From: Burkholderia arboris
Lineage (GTDB): Bacteria > Pseudomonadota > Gammaproteobacteria > Burkholderiales > Burkholderiaceae
DNA length: 64,000 bases
Reading direction: 5' to 3'
Assembly: GCF_902499125.1 (NCBI RefSeq)
Contig: NZ_CABVPX010000026.1
Coordinates: 45,556-109,555 of the forward strand
How positions within the stretch are numbered: position 1 is the first letter of the stretch; each line of letters starts with the position of its first letter. The translations under genes were made by a program, and so were the position numbers. The notes beneath the pieces were generated by a model that saw only the letters and a program-made list of their open reading frames with translations, did no database searches and was not told the origin of the DNA. Shown here in pieces: positions 45,181 through 53,403 of this stretch.

Positions 45181-46671
45181 ATGCACGCTTTTCCGATTCT
45201 CAGTACCGCGATCTGGCTGCCGATCGTTTTCGGCCTCCTCGTGCTTGCGGTGGGTAACGACAAAAATCCGGGGACGGCCCGCTGGGTCGCGCTGATCGGC
45301 TCGCTGCTCGGTCTTGCGGTCACGATCCCGCTGATCACGGGCTTCGACTCGAGCACGGCTGCGCTGCAGTTCGTCGAGAAGTCGACCTGGATCGAACGTT
45401 TCGACATCGCGTATCACCTCGGCGTCGACGGCATCTCGATGTGGTTCGTCGTGCTGACCGCGCTGATCACGGTGATCGTCGTGATCGCCGCGTGGGAGGT
45501 GATCACCGAGAACGTCGCGCAATACCTCGCGGCCTTCCTGATCCTGTCCGGGATCATGATCGGCGTGTTCTCGTCGGCCGACGGCCTGCTGTTCTACGTG
45601 TTCTTCGAAGCGACCCTGATCCCGATGTACATCATCATCGGCGTGTGGGGTGGCCCGAACCGCGTGTATGCGGCGTTCAAGTTCTTCCTGTACACGCTGG
45701 CCGGCTCGCTGCTGATGCTGGTCGCGCTGATCTACCTGTACACGGAAACGCACTCGTTCGACCTCGCGACGTGGCAGAACGCGAAGATCGCGATGACGCC
45801 GCAGATCCTGCTGTTCATCGCATTCTTCCTCGCCTTCGCGGTGAAGGTGCCGATGTGGCCGGTGCACACGTGGTTGCCGGACGCGCACGTGGAAGCGCCG
45901 ACGGGCGGCTCGGTCGTGCTGGCCGCGATCATGCTGAAGCTCGGCGCGTACGGTTTCCTGCGCTTCTCGCTGCCGATCACGCCTGACGCGAGCCACTTCC
46001 TGGCACCGGTCGTGATCACGCTGTCGCTGATCGCGGTGATCTACATCGGCCTCGTCGCGATGGTGCAGTCCGACATGAAGAAGCTGGTCGCGTATTCGTC
46101 GATCGCGCACATGGGCTTCGTCACGCTGGGTTTCTTCATCTTCAACCAGCTCGGCGTCGAAGGCGCGATCATCCAGATGATCTCGCACGGCTTCGTGTCG
46201 GGCGCGATGTTCCTCTGCATCGGCGTGCTGTACGACCGCGTGCACTCGCGCCAGATCGCCGATTACGGTGGCGTCGTCAACGTGATGCCGAAGTTCGCGG
46301 CGTTCGCGATGCTGTTCTCGATGGCCAACTGCGGCCTTCCGGGTACCTCGGGTTTCGTCGGCGAGTTCATGGTGATTCTCGCGGCCGTCCAGTACAACTT
46401 CTGGATCGCCTTCGGCGCGGCGTTCACGCTGATCCTCGGCGCGGCTTACACGTTGTGGATGTACAAGCGCGTGTACTTCGGCGCGGTGGCGAACGATCAC
46501 GTTGCCAAGCTGAAGGACATCGGCCGTCGCGAATTCCTGATGCTGGCCGTGCTTGCCGCGTTCACGATGCTGATGGGCCTGTATCCGAAGCCTTTCACCG
46601 ACGTGATGCACGTTTCCGTGGAAAACCTCCTCTCCCACGTCGCGCAGTCGAAGCTGCCGCTGGCCCAGTAA
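45181..46671 (+). CDS. nuoM: NADH-quinone oxidoreductase subunit M
   Basis: A 496-residue antiporter-like subunit with the PVHTWLPDAHVEAPTGGSV motif, a membrane Glu in FFEATLIPMYI and KKLVAYSSIAHMGFV. It pumps protons as one of three antiporter-like modules. Confidence 0.96.
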   Translation: MHAFPILSTAIWLPIVFGLLVLAVGNDKNPGTARWVALIGSLLGLAVTIPLITGFDSSTAALQFVEKSTWIERFDIAYHLGVDGISMWFVVLTALITVIVVIAAWEVITENVAQYLAAFLILSGIMIGVFSSADGLLFYVFFEATLIPMYIIIGVWGGPNRVYAAFKFFLYTLAGSLLMLVALIYLYTETHSFDLATWQNAKIAMTPQILLFIAFFLAFAVKVPMWPVHTWLPDAHVEAPTGGSVVLAAIMLKLGAYGFLRFSLPITPDASHFLAPVVITLSLIAVIYIGLVAMVQSDMKKLVAYSSIAHMGFVTLGFFIFNQLGVEGAIIQMISHGFVSGAMFLCIGVLYDRVHSRQIADYGGVVNVMPKFAAFAMLFSMANCGLPGTSGFVGEFMVILAAVQYNFWIAFGAAFTLILGAAYTLWMYKRVYFGAVANDHVAKLKDIGRREFLMLAVLAAFTMLMGLYPKPFTDVMHVSVENLLSHVAQSKLPLAQ

Positions 46672-46695
46672 TCGCGAGCGGAGGAACTCAAGATC

Positions 46696-48162
46696 ATGAA
46701 CGCTCCTATGAATGTCCTGTTGCCTGACGCGCTGGTGATGGCCGCCATCGTCGTCGCATGGCTGAACGATACCTTTACCGGTGCTTCCGGCCGCCGCCTG
46801 ACCTATCTGATCGCGGTCGTTTCGTCGGTCGTCGCCGGCGTGTGGTTCTCGGTGCAGGCGCTCGACCCGCATCAGTACTACTTCTTCTCGAAGATGATCG
46901 TCGTCGACTCGTTCGCGAGCACGATGAAGGCGGTCGTGTCGTTCGGCTTCGCGGTCTCGCTCGTCTACTCGCGCAAGTACCTCGAAGATCGCGACATGTT
47001 CCGCGGCGACGTGTTCCTGCTCGGCATGTTCTCGCTGCTCGGTCAGCTGGTCATGGTGTCGGGCAACAACTTCCTGACGCTGTACCTCGGTCTCGAACTG
47101 ATGTCGCTGTCGCTGTACGCGGTCATCGCGCTGCGCCAGGACGCCGCGCAGTCGAGCGAAGCAGCGATGAAGTACTACGTGCTGGGCGCGCTCGCGTCGG
47201 GCTTCGTGCTGTACGGCATCTCGATGCTCTACGGCGCGACCGGCTCGCTCGAGCTGGGCGAGGTGTACAAGGCAGTCGGCGGCAATACCGACGCAGCCGT
47301 GCTGATGTTCGGCGTGATCTTCATCGTCGCCGGTATCGCGTTCAAGCTCGGCGCCGTGCCGTTCCACATGTGGGTGCCGGACGTCTACCAGGGCGCACCG
47401 ACCGCGATGACGCTGTTCGTCGGCGGCGGTCCGAAGGTTGCCGCGTTCGCGTGGGGCCTGCGCTTCCTGGTGATGGGCCTGCTGCCGCTCGCACAGAACT
47501 GGCAGACCGCGCTCGTGATCCTCGCTGCGCTGTCGCTGATCGTCGGTAACATCACCGGTATCGTCCAGCGCAACATCAAGCGGATGCTCGCGTACTCGGC
47601 GATCTCGAACATGGGCTTCGTGCTGCTCGGCCTGCTCGCGGGCATCGTGAAGGGCGACGCGTCGGCACCGGCGAACGCCTACAGCTCGGCGATGTTCTAC
47701 GCGATCGTCTACCTGATCACGACGCTCGGCTCGTTCGGCGTGGTGATGCTGCTCGCACGCCGCGATTTCGAAGCGGAAACGATCGACGACTTCAAGGGCC
47801 TCAACAAGCGCAGCCCGGTGTTCGCGTTCGTGATGATGGTCATGATGTTCTCGCTGGCCGGCATCCCGCCGACCGTCGGCTTCTACGCGAAGCTGGCCGT
47901 GCTCGAGGCTACCGTCAACGCGGGCCTGACGTGGCTGGCCGTGCTGGCCGTGATCACGTCGCTGTTCGGCGCGTTCTACTACCTGCGCATCGTGAAGCTG
48001 ATGTACTTCGATGCGCCGCAGGATGCGACGCCGATCTCGGGTGACTTCTGCAAGCGCACGATTCTCGTGCTGAACGGCCTGGCGGTCGTCGTGCTCGGCC
48101 TGATCCCGAGCCCGCTGCTGACGGCCTGCCTGCAGGCAATCCGTAACACGTTGCCGCTGTAA
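46696..48162 (+). CDS. nuoN: NADH-quinone oxidoreductase subunit N
   Basis: A 488-residue antiporter-like subunit with PFHMWVPDVYQGAPTAMT and RNIKRMLAYSAISNMGFVL. It is the last subunit gene of complex I. Its stop overlaps the DUF2818 start by one base. Confidence 0.96.
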   Translation: MNAPMNVLLPDALVMAAIVVAWLNDTFTGASGRRLTYLIAVVSSVVAGVWFSVQALDPHQYYFFSKMIVVDSFASTMKAVVSFGFAVSLVYSRKYLEDRDMFRGDVFLLGMFSLLGQLVMVSGNNFLTLYLGLELMSLSLYAVIALRQDAAQSSEAAMKYYVLGALASGFVLYGISMLYGATGSLELGEVYKAVGGNTDAAVLMFGVIFIVAGIAFKLGAVPFHMWVPDVYQGAPTAMTLFVGGGPKVAAFAWGLRFLVMGLLPLAQNWQTALVILAALSLIVGNITGIVQRNIKRMLAYSAISNMGFVLLGLLAGIVKGDASAPANAYSSAMFYAIVYLITTLGSFGVVMLLARRDFEAETIDDFKGLNKRSPVFAFVMMVMMFSLAGIPPTVGFYAKLAVLEATVNAGLTWLAVLAVITSLFGAFYYLRIVKLMYFDAPQDATPISGDFCKRTILVLNGLAVVVLGLIPSPLLTACLQAIRNTLPL

Positions 48163-48458
48163 TGTCGGCAGCCGGCTGGTTTATCGTGCTGTTGGCGCTC
48201 GTGTGCGCCAACCTGCCGTTCGTGAACCAACGCCTCTTCGCCGTCGTGCCGTTCGGCGCGGCGAAGAAGAGCGCGTGGGTGCGGATCGGCGAGCTGATCG
48301 TGCTGTACTTCATCGTCGGTGCGCTCGGCTTCTGGCTCGAGTCGCGCGCCGGCAACCGCTTCGAACAGGGCTGGCAGTTTTACGCGATCACGTTCAGTCT
48401 CTTCATCGTGTTCGCGTTCCCCGGCTTCACGTTCCAGTATCTCGTCAAACGACGCTGA
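48162..48458 (+). CDS. DUF2818 family small membrane protein
   Basis: A 98-residue protein with three predicted helices (WFIVLLALVCANLPFVNQR, IVLYFIVGALGFWLE, FSLFIVFAFPGFTFQYL). It matches the DUF2818 family, which follows nuoN in Burkholderiales. Translation is coupled to nuoN by TAATG. It may be an accessory or assembly factor for complex I, inferred only from context. The stop codon is followed at once by the inverted-repeat element. Confidence 0.85.
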   Translation: MSAAGWFIVLLALVCANLPFVNQRLFAVVPFGAAKKSAWVRIGELIVLYFIVGALGFWLESRAGNRFEQGWQFYAITFSLFIVFAFPGFTFQYLVKRR

Positions 48459-48751
48459 CAAGGGCCTGTTCGCGCTAATAACGAGCTTGCGAATGCGCCT
48501 TGCCGGCTGCAATGCAAGGAGTGGTGAGCGCCGTTTGGCCGCGCCAAACAAGCGACGATCGACGCCGCAGGGCGGCCGGCAAGGCGCGTTCCCCTGATTG
48601 GGAAAAATCATTCGCGGGGCTGGCCGCCAGAAGGGCCGATCGCGGCGTCATGCTCCTTGCGAATACGTCGAGTATCCGCTTCGTCGCAATCCTTGCGCTC
48701 GGCCCTTCTGGCGGCCAGCGCAAGCTCGTTATTAGCGCGGACAGGCCCTTG
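48459..48751. repeat. 293-bp element with 33-bp terminal inverted repeats and nested inverted repeats
   Basis: The left end (48459-48491) and right end (48719-48751) are inverted copies with one mismatch in 33 bp. Inside are a 21-bp perfect inverted repeat (48619-48639 with 48699-48719), a 13-bp perfect one (48495-48507 with 48575-48587), GTTTGGC-CGC-GCCAAAC (48533-48549) and TGATT/AATCA (48595-48610). The element starts at the base after the DUF2818 stop and ends 29 bp before the NUDIX start codon. Short ORFs in it are repeat-derived and share translated tracts on both arms. It could be a small mobile palindromic repeat, a structured RNA or a bidirectional terminator. No transposase or target duplication is seen. 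Confidence 0.85.
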
Positions 48752-48779
48752 GCCGTCGCGCTCAATTTTGGAGCCGCCG

Positions 48780-49370
48780 ATGGCCGAACTACCCAATCAC
48801 GACGCCGCATTGACCGAAACCTGCCTCGAGAGCGAGGCGATTTTCGAAGGCGCGTTCCTCAAGCTCAAGCGCGATACCGTCCGTCTGCCGGACGGCAAGA
48901 AGGCCGTGCGCGAATACGTCCAGCACCCGGGCGCGGTGATGGTGATCCCGCTGTTCGACGACGGCCGCGTGCTGATGGAAAGCCAGTTTCGCTATCCGAT
49001 CGGCAAGGTGATGGCCGAATTCCCGGCCGGCAAGCTCGATCCGAACGAAGGCGCACTCGCATGCGCGGTGCGCGAACTGCGCGAGGAAACGGGTTACACG
49101 GCACGCGAGTACGTGTTTTTGGCCCGCATTCACCCGATCATTTCCTACTCGACCGAATTCATCGACCTGTACCTTGCGCGCGGGCTGACGGCCGGCGAGC
49201 GCAAGCTCGACGAGGGCGAATTCCTCGAAACCTTCACCGCGACGCTGGCCGACCTGCAGGAATGGGTGCGCACGGGCCAGATCTCGGACGTGAAGACGAT
49301 CATCGGCACGATGTGGCTCGACAAGGTGCTGTCCGGCACGTGGCCGCTCGGGCCGATCCAGACGCCCTGA
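48780..49370 (+). CDS. NUDIX hydrolase (ADP-ribose pyrophosphatase-like)
   Basis: A 196-residue protein with a complete Nudix box from Gly84 to Gly105: GKLDPNEGALACAVRELREE then TG, with metal-binding Glu residues at 99, 102 and 103. The context GAVMVIPLFDDGRVLMESQFRYP matches ADP-ribose-type pyrophosphatases that clear ADP-ribose and related nucleotides. The ATG at 48780 is chosen because the upstream in-frame sequence lies in the inverted-repeat element. Confidence 0.87.
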   Translation: MAELPNHDAALTETCLESEAIFEGAFLKLKRDTVRLPDGKKAVREYVQHPGAVMVIPLFDDGRVLMESQFRYPIGKVMAEFPAGKLDPNEGALACAVRELREETGYTAREYVFLARIHPIISYSTEFIDLYLARGLTAGERKLDEGEFLETFTATLADLQEWVRTGQISDVKTIIGTMWLDKVLSGTWPLGPIQTP

Positions 49371-49457
49371 GCGTCGCGTCAGCGGCGGGTGGGGCGCGGC
49401 GTTACAATCCCTCGATGCGGCGCGTTCGCGTCGCACGATCTGGATTTAGCACGATCG

Positions 49458-49485
49458 TTCACAAAACCGCATTTTGCGCTACACT
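49458..49485 (+). promoter_or_regulatory. Promoter of the DUF1178 gene
   Basis: TTCACA (49458-49463), a 16-bp spacer and TACACT (49480-49485). The 5' leader would be only about 15 nt with no clear ribosome binding site. Confidence 0.5.
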
Positions 49486-49506
49486 CGTCACACGCCCTGA
49501 TTCAAC

Positions 49507-49929
49507 ATGAAGGTCCTCGATTTACAGTGCCCGCACGGTCATCGGTTCGAAGGCTGGTTCGCTTCCGCCGATGAATTCGAAGCGCAGTTGTCCCGCAAGC
49601 TGGTCGAATGTCCGGTGTGCGGGACGACCGAGGTCAACCGTCTGCCGTCGGCGCCGCGCCTGAACCTGTCGGGCGCGTCGCAGGCCCAGCCGGCCGATCC
49701 GCGTGCGCTGCAGGCGCAGGTGATGCGCGCACTGCGCGAGGTGCTGGAGAAGACCGAGAACGTGGGCGAGCGCTTCGCCGAGGAAGCGCGGCGCATCCAT
49801 TACAACGAGGCGCCCGCGCGCAGCATTCGTGGCGTCACGACGCCTGAAGATGCGCAATCCCTGGCCGAAGAAGGCATCGACGTGATGCCGCTGCCGATTC
49901 CCGCCGCGCTGAAAGAACCGCTGCAATGA
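49507..49929 (+). CDS. DUF1178 family protein
   Basis: A 140-residue protein with an N-terminal metal-binding-like knuckle (LQCPHGHRFEGWF and VECPVCGTTEVNRLP), a Gln/Ala linker and a conserved C-terminal part (FAEEARRIHYNEAPARSIRGV). Function unknown. It is upstream of the acyl-CoA dehydrogenase operon, with a 104-nt gap that holds a strong hairpin. Confidence 0.85.
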   Translation: MKVLDLQCPHGHRFEGWFASADEFEAQLSRKLVECPVCGTTEVNRLPSAPRLNLSGASQAQPADPRALQAQVMRALREVLEKTENVGERFAEEARRIHYNEAPARSIRGVTTPEDAQSLAEEGIDVMPLPIPAALKEPLQ

Positions 49930-49982
49930 CGTACGCAGTGGGTCCTTGCCCGGCTGAACGACCGCGGCGAGCGTCTGCATGG

Positions 49983-50016
49983 GACCGGAGTAACCGCTAA
50001 AGCGCGAACTCCGGTC
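49983..50016 (+). promoter_or_regulatory. Hairpin/inverted repeat upstream of the acyl-CoA dehydrogenase operon
   Basis: GACCGGAGT (49983-49991) pairs perfectly with ACTCCGGTC (50008-50016); an inner CGCT-AA-AGCG stem fills the loop. It ends 1 nt before the CAGGAGA ribosome binding site of the first gene, so it may affect translation, or it could be an operator. Confidence 0.55.
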
Positions 50017-50033
50017 GACAGGAGACACTGCGC

Positions 50034-51230
50034 ATGGATCTGGATTATTCCCCCGCCGACGACGCGTTCCGCGTTGACGTTCGCGCCTGGCTCGAGGCCA
50101 ACCTGCCTCACGCACTGCGCGCCAAAGTACTCGATCACAAACGACTCGACCGCGAGGATTTCGCGAGCTGGCACCGGATTCTCGGCCAGCGCGGCTGGTC
50201 CGCGCCTGCCTGGCCCGTCGAATACGGCGGCCCGGGCTGGAATGCGACGCAGCGGCACATCTGGGACGAGGAGTGCGCACGGATCGGTGCGCCGACCGTG
50301 CTGCCGTTCGGCGTATCGATGGTCGCGCCGGTACTGATGAAATACGGCAGCGAAGCGCAGAAGCGCCATTACCTGCCGCGCATTCTCGACGGCTCGGACT
50401 GGTGGTGCCAGGGCTACTCGGAGCCGGGTTCCGGCTCCGATCTCGCGTCGCTGCGCACGCGCGCCGAGCGCCACGGCGACCACTACGTCGTCAACGGCCA
50501 GAAGACCTGGACCACGCTCGGCCAGTACGCGGACATGATGTTCTGTCTCGTGCGCACCGATCCGGCCGCGAAGAAGCAGGAGGGCATCTCGTTCCTGCTG
50601 ATCGACATGAAGACGCCCGGCATCACGGTGCGCCCGATCGTCATGCTCGACGAAGACCACGAGGTCAACGAGGTGTTCTTCGAGGACGTGAAGGTGCCGG
50701 TCGAGAATCTCGTCGGCGACGAGAACCGCGGCTGGACCTACGCGAAATACCTGCTCGGTCATGAACGCACCGGCATCGCGCGCGTCGGCGCGTCGAAGCG
50801 CGAACTCGCGTTCCTGAAGCGCGTGGCGTCGAACCACCGCAAGAACGGCAAGCCGTTGCTCGCCGATCCGGTGTTCGCCGCGAAGGTCGCGGCGCTCGAA
50901 GTCGAGCTGATGGCGCTCGAGGTGACGGTGCTGCGCGTCGTCAGTCGCGAGACGAGCGGCAAGGGGCCCGGCCCCGAAGCATCGATGCTGAAGATCAAGG
51001 GCACCGAGGTGCAGCAGGCGCTGACCGAACTGATGGTCGAAGCGATCGGCCCGCTCGCTGCACCGTTCGACGTGCCGTTCCTCGACGGCGAGCGCGAGCA
51101 CAGCATCGCGGGCGACGACGATGCGGCGCCGCTTGCCGCGTACTACTTCAATTACCGGAAGACGTCGATCTACGGCGGCTCGAACGAGATCCAGAAAAAC
51201 ATCATCGCGCAGATGATTCTGGGGCTGTGA
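50034..51230 (+). CDS. Acyl-CoA dehydrogenase, first of a pair
   Basis: A 398-residue flavoprotein of the acyl-CoA dehydrogenase family (QGYSEPGSGSDLASLRT FAD/substrate region; GGSNEIQKNII near the end). The usual catalytic Glu in the YEG-type C-terminal motif is replaced by Gly (YGGSNE), but Glu244 in GHERTGIA occupies the position used as base by isovaleryl- and long-chain-type dehydrogenases. It is followed by a shorter paralogue, as in two-subunit dehydrogenases for branched or bulky CoA esters. The true substrate is unknown. Confidence 0.85.
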   Translation: MDLDYSPADDAFRVDVRAWLEANLPHALRAKVLDHKRLDREDFASWHRILGQRGWSAPAWPVEYGGPGWNATQRHIWDEECARIGAPTVLPFGVSMVAPVLMKYGSEAQKRHYLPRILDGSDWWCQGYSEPGSGSDLASLRTRAERHGDHYVVNGQKTWTTLGQYADMMFCLVRTDPAAKKQEGISFLLIDMKTPGITVRPIVMLDEDHEVNEVFFEDVKVPVENLVGDENRGWTYAKYLLGHERTGIARVGASKRELAFLKRVASNHRKNGKPLLADPVFAAKVAALEVELMALEVTVLRVVSRETSGKGPGPEASMLKIKGTEVQQALTELMVEAIGPLAAPFDVPFLDGEREHSIAGDDDAAPLAAYYFNYRKTSIYGGSNEIQKNIIAQMILGL

Positions 51231-51249
51231 TCAGGCAACGGAGACAACC

Positions 51250-52383
51250 ATGGATTTCAGCTTTACCGATGAGCAGCAGCAGTTCACGGACGCGCTGCGT
51301 CGTTATCTCGGCGAGCAATACGGCTTCGAAGCGCGCCAGGCGATCGTGCGCAGCGACGCGGGCGTATCGGACACGCAGTGGAGCGCCTTCACCGAACTGG
51401 GGTTGACCGCGTTGCCCGTGCCCGACGCACAGGGCGGCTTCGGCGGCGGCCCGGTCGACATGCTGGTCGTGATGCAGGAGCTGGGCCGAGCGCTCGTGAT
51501 CGAGCCGTACTGGGCCACGGCGGTCGGCGTCGAGGCATTGCGCGTTGCCGGCTCCGGCGCAGGCGAGGATGCCGCGCTGCTGGAGGCGGTCGCGCAAGGG
51601 CAGAAGCGTGTCGCGGTTGCATTCCACGAACCGCGCGCGCGCTACGACCTGTACGAACTCGACACGCACGCACGCGAGCAGGGCGGCACGTACCGGCTGA
51701 CCGGTACCAAGTCGGTCGTCCAGCATGGCGCACAGGCGCACGCGTGGATCGTGCCGGCGCGTGTCGACAGCGGCGGCATCGGCCTCTTCGTCGTCGAACG
51801 CGACGCAGCGAACGCGAAGGTGGCCGACTACCGGACGATCGACGGCCAGCGTGCCGCGACGCTCGAATTCGACGAAACGCCGGCCCGGCTGCTGTCGGGC
51901 GGTGCACGCGACGCGGCGGCGCTCGAGCAGATTGCCGATTACGCGACGTTCCTGCTGTGCGCGGAAGCAGTCGGCGCGCTCGACGAGCTGAATCGCGCGA
52001 CGGTCGAATACACGAAGACGCGCGAGCAGTTCGGCGTGCCGATCGCGCGTTTCCAGGCGTTGCAGCACCGGATGGTCGACATGCTGATTCACGCCGAGCA
52101 GGCGCGTTCGCTGACCTATCTGGCGGCGGTGCGCTACGCGAGCGGCGACGCCGACGCGCGGCGCAAGGCCGTGTCGGCCGCGAAGGCGCGTGTCGGTGCG
52201 GCCGCGCGCTTCGTCGGCCAGCAGGCCGTCCAGTTGCACGGCGGCATGGGCGTGACCAACGAGGTCGCCGCCGCGCATTTGTTCAAGCGGCTGACGATCA
52301 TCGAGACGACGCTCGGCGATACCGATCATCATCTGGCCCGCATCGCGGCGCTGTCCGATTTCGCGCAGGCCGACGCGGCATGA
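51250..52383 (+). CDS. Acyl-CoA dehydrogenase, second (shorter) of a pair
   Basis: A 377-residue acyl-CoA dehydrogenase-like protein with TREQFGVPIARFQALQHRMVDM and LHGGMGVTNEVAAAHL. I cannot place a catalytic Glu with confidence at either usual position. This suggests the non-catalytic partner of a heteromeric enzyme with the upstream gene. The stop overlaps an ATG, 14 codons before the better MaoC start. Confidence 0.82.
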   Translation: MDFSFTDEQQQFTDALRRYLGEQYGFEARQAIVRSDAGVSDTQWSAFTELGLTALPVPDAQGGFGGGPVDMLVVMQELGRALVIEPYWATAVGVEALRVAGSGAGEDAALLEAVAQGQKRVAVAFHEPRARYDLYELDTHAREQGGTYRLTGTKSVVQHGAQAHAWIVPARVDSGGIGLFVVERDAANAKVADYRTIDGQRAATLEFDETPARLLSGGARDAAALEQIADYATFLLCAEAVGALDELNRATVEYTKTREQFGVPIARFQALQHRMVDMLIHAEQARSLTYLAAVRYASGDADARRKAVSAAKARVGAAARFVGQQAVQLHGGMGVTNEVAAAHLFKRLTIIETTLGDTDHHLARIAALSDFAQADAA

Positions 52384-52421
52384 CGGCGACGCGCGAGCGC
52401 GCCAGACAAGGAGAATTGCAA

Positions 52422-52883
52422 GTGGGTATCAGTTACGAAGACCTGGTGGTCGGCAGCACCACCGAAGTGGGCAGCTACACGTTCGAGCCCGACGACATCA
52501 AGGCGTTCGCGAAACGCTATGACCCGCAGCCGTTCCATCTCGACGAGGAAGCCGGGAAGGCATCGCACTTCGGCGGGCTCGTCGCGAGCGGCTGGCATAC
52601 GTGCTCGGTGTTCATGAGCCTGCTCATCAAGAAGCTCGGGCCGGATTCGACCAGCATGGGTTCGCCGGGCATCGACTCGATCCGCTGGCTCAAGCCGGTG
52701 CGAGCCGGCGACACGATCACGATGTACCAGAAGGTCCACGACAAGCGCGTGTCGGAGAGCAAGCCCGACCGCGGCATCGTGTCGACGGAGTGGGTCGGCG
52801 TGAACGAAGCCGGCGAGACGGTGATCAGCGTGCACACGAAGGTGCTCTTCGGGCTGCGCCATCCGGGACGGGCGAACGCATGA
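52422..52883 (+). CDS. MaoC-like hydratase, first of a pair
   Basis: A 153-residue hotdog-fold protein with the hydratase-2 motif form RYDPQPFHLDEEAGKASHFG (Asp and His present) followed by GWHTCSVFMSLL. It would hydrate 2-enoyl-CoA in the R sense. The GTG at 52422 follows AAGGAG with 8-nt spacing and is preferred to the ATG at 52380 that overlaps the previous stop. Confidence 0.8.
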   Translation: MGISYEDLVVGSTTEVGSYTFEPDDIKAFAKRYDPQPFHLDEEAGKASHFGGLVASGWHTCSVFMSLLIKKLGPDSTSMGSPGIDSIRWLKPVRAGDTITMYQKVHDKRVSESKPDRGIVSTEWVGVNEAGETVISVHTKVLFGLRHPGRANA

Positions 52884-53356
52884 CCGATGCGACCTTGCCA
52901 CTGATCGCGTCGGCGCAGGCGCTGCAGGCGCGAGTCGGTGCGGCGCCGCTCGCGAGCAACTGGATCGAGATCGACCAGCCGCGCGTCGACGGCTTTGCCG
53001 ATGCGACCGGCGATCATCAATGGATTCACGTCGATCCCGAACGCGCGCGGCGCGAGTCGCCATTCGGCGGGCCGATCGCGCACGGGTTCCTGACGCTGTC
53101 GCTGATTCCCGCGTTGATGACCGACGCGATGCGCTTCGAGCAGAAGATGGGGGTGAACTACGGGCTGAACCGCGTGCGGTTTCTGAAGCCGGTGCCGGTC
53201 GGTGCGCGCGTGCGCGCGCTGTTCGCGGTGAAGGAAACGGCCGAGGCCGCGCGGGGCGGCATACAGGTGACGTGGTCGGTGTCGATCGAGGTCGAGCATC
53301 CCGACGCGCCGCGGCCGGTATGCGCGGCGGAGTTCATCACGCTGCACTACTTCTGA
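52880..53356 (+). CDS. MaoC-like hydratase, second of a pair
   Basis: A 158-residue hotdog-fold protein with the hydratase-2 motif in DATGDHQWIHVDPERA and GPIAHGFLTLSL. Start ATG overlaps the first MaoC stop (ATGA). The two small MaoC proteins resemble heterodimeric hydratases such as the mycobacterial ChsH1-ChsH2 type, but both here keep the Asp/His pair. Confidence 0.83.
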   Translation: MTDATLPLIASAQALQARVGAAPLASNWIEIDQPRVDGFADATGDHQWIHVDPERARRESPFGGPIAHGFLTLSLIPALMTDAMRFEQKMGVNYGLNRVRFLKPVPVGARVRALFAVKETAEAARGGIQVTWSVSIEVEHPDAPRPVCAAEFITLHYF

Positions 53357-53403
53357 AGGGCGGAGCGGCAGGTACGGCTGCCGCTCCGCGCGTCACGCGC
53401 GTG

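Noticed and set aside
48459..48751. Insertion sequence with target duplication
   Set aside because: No transposase ORF is present and the bases flanking the terminal repeats do not match each other, so a standard IS is not supported. A nonautonomous element is still possible.
48475..48810. Minus-strand ORF across the inverted-repeat element
   Set aside because: It has no recognisable domain and lies in repeat arms that translate to similar tracts from both arms, which is expected from a palindromic DNA repeat rather than a gene.
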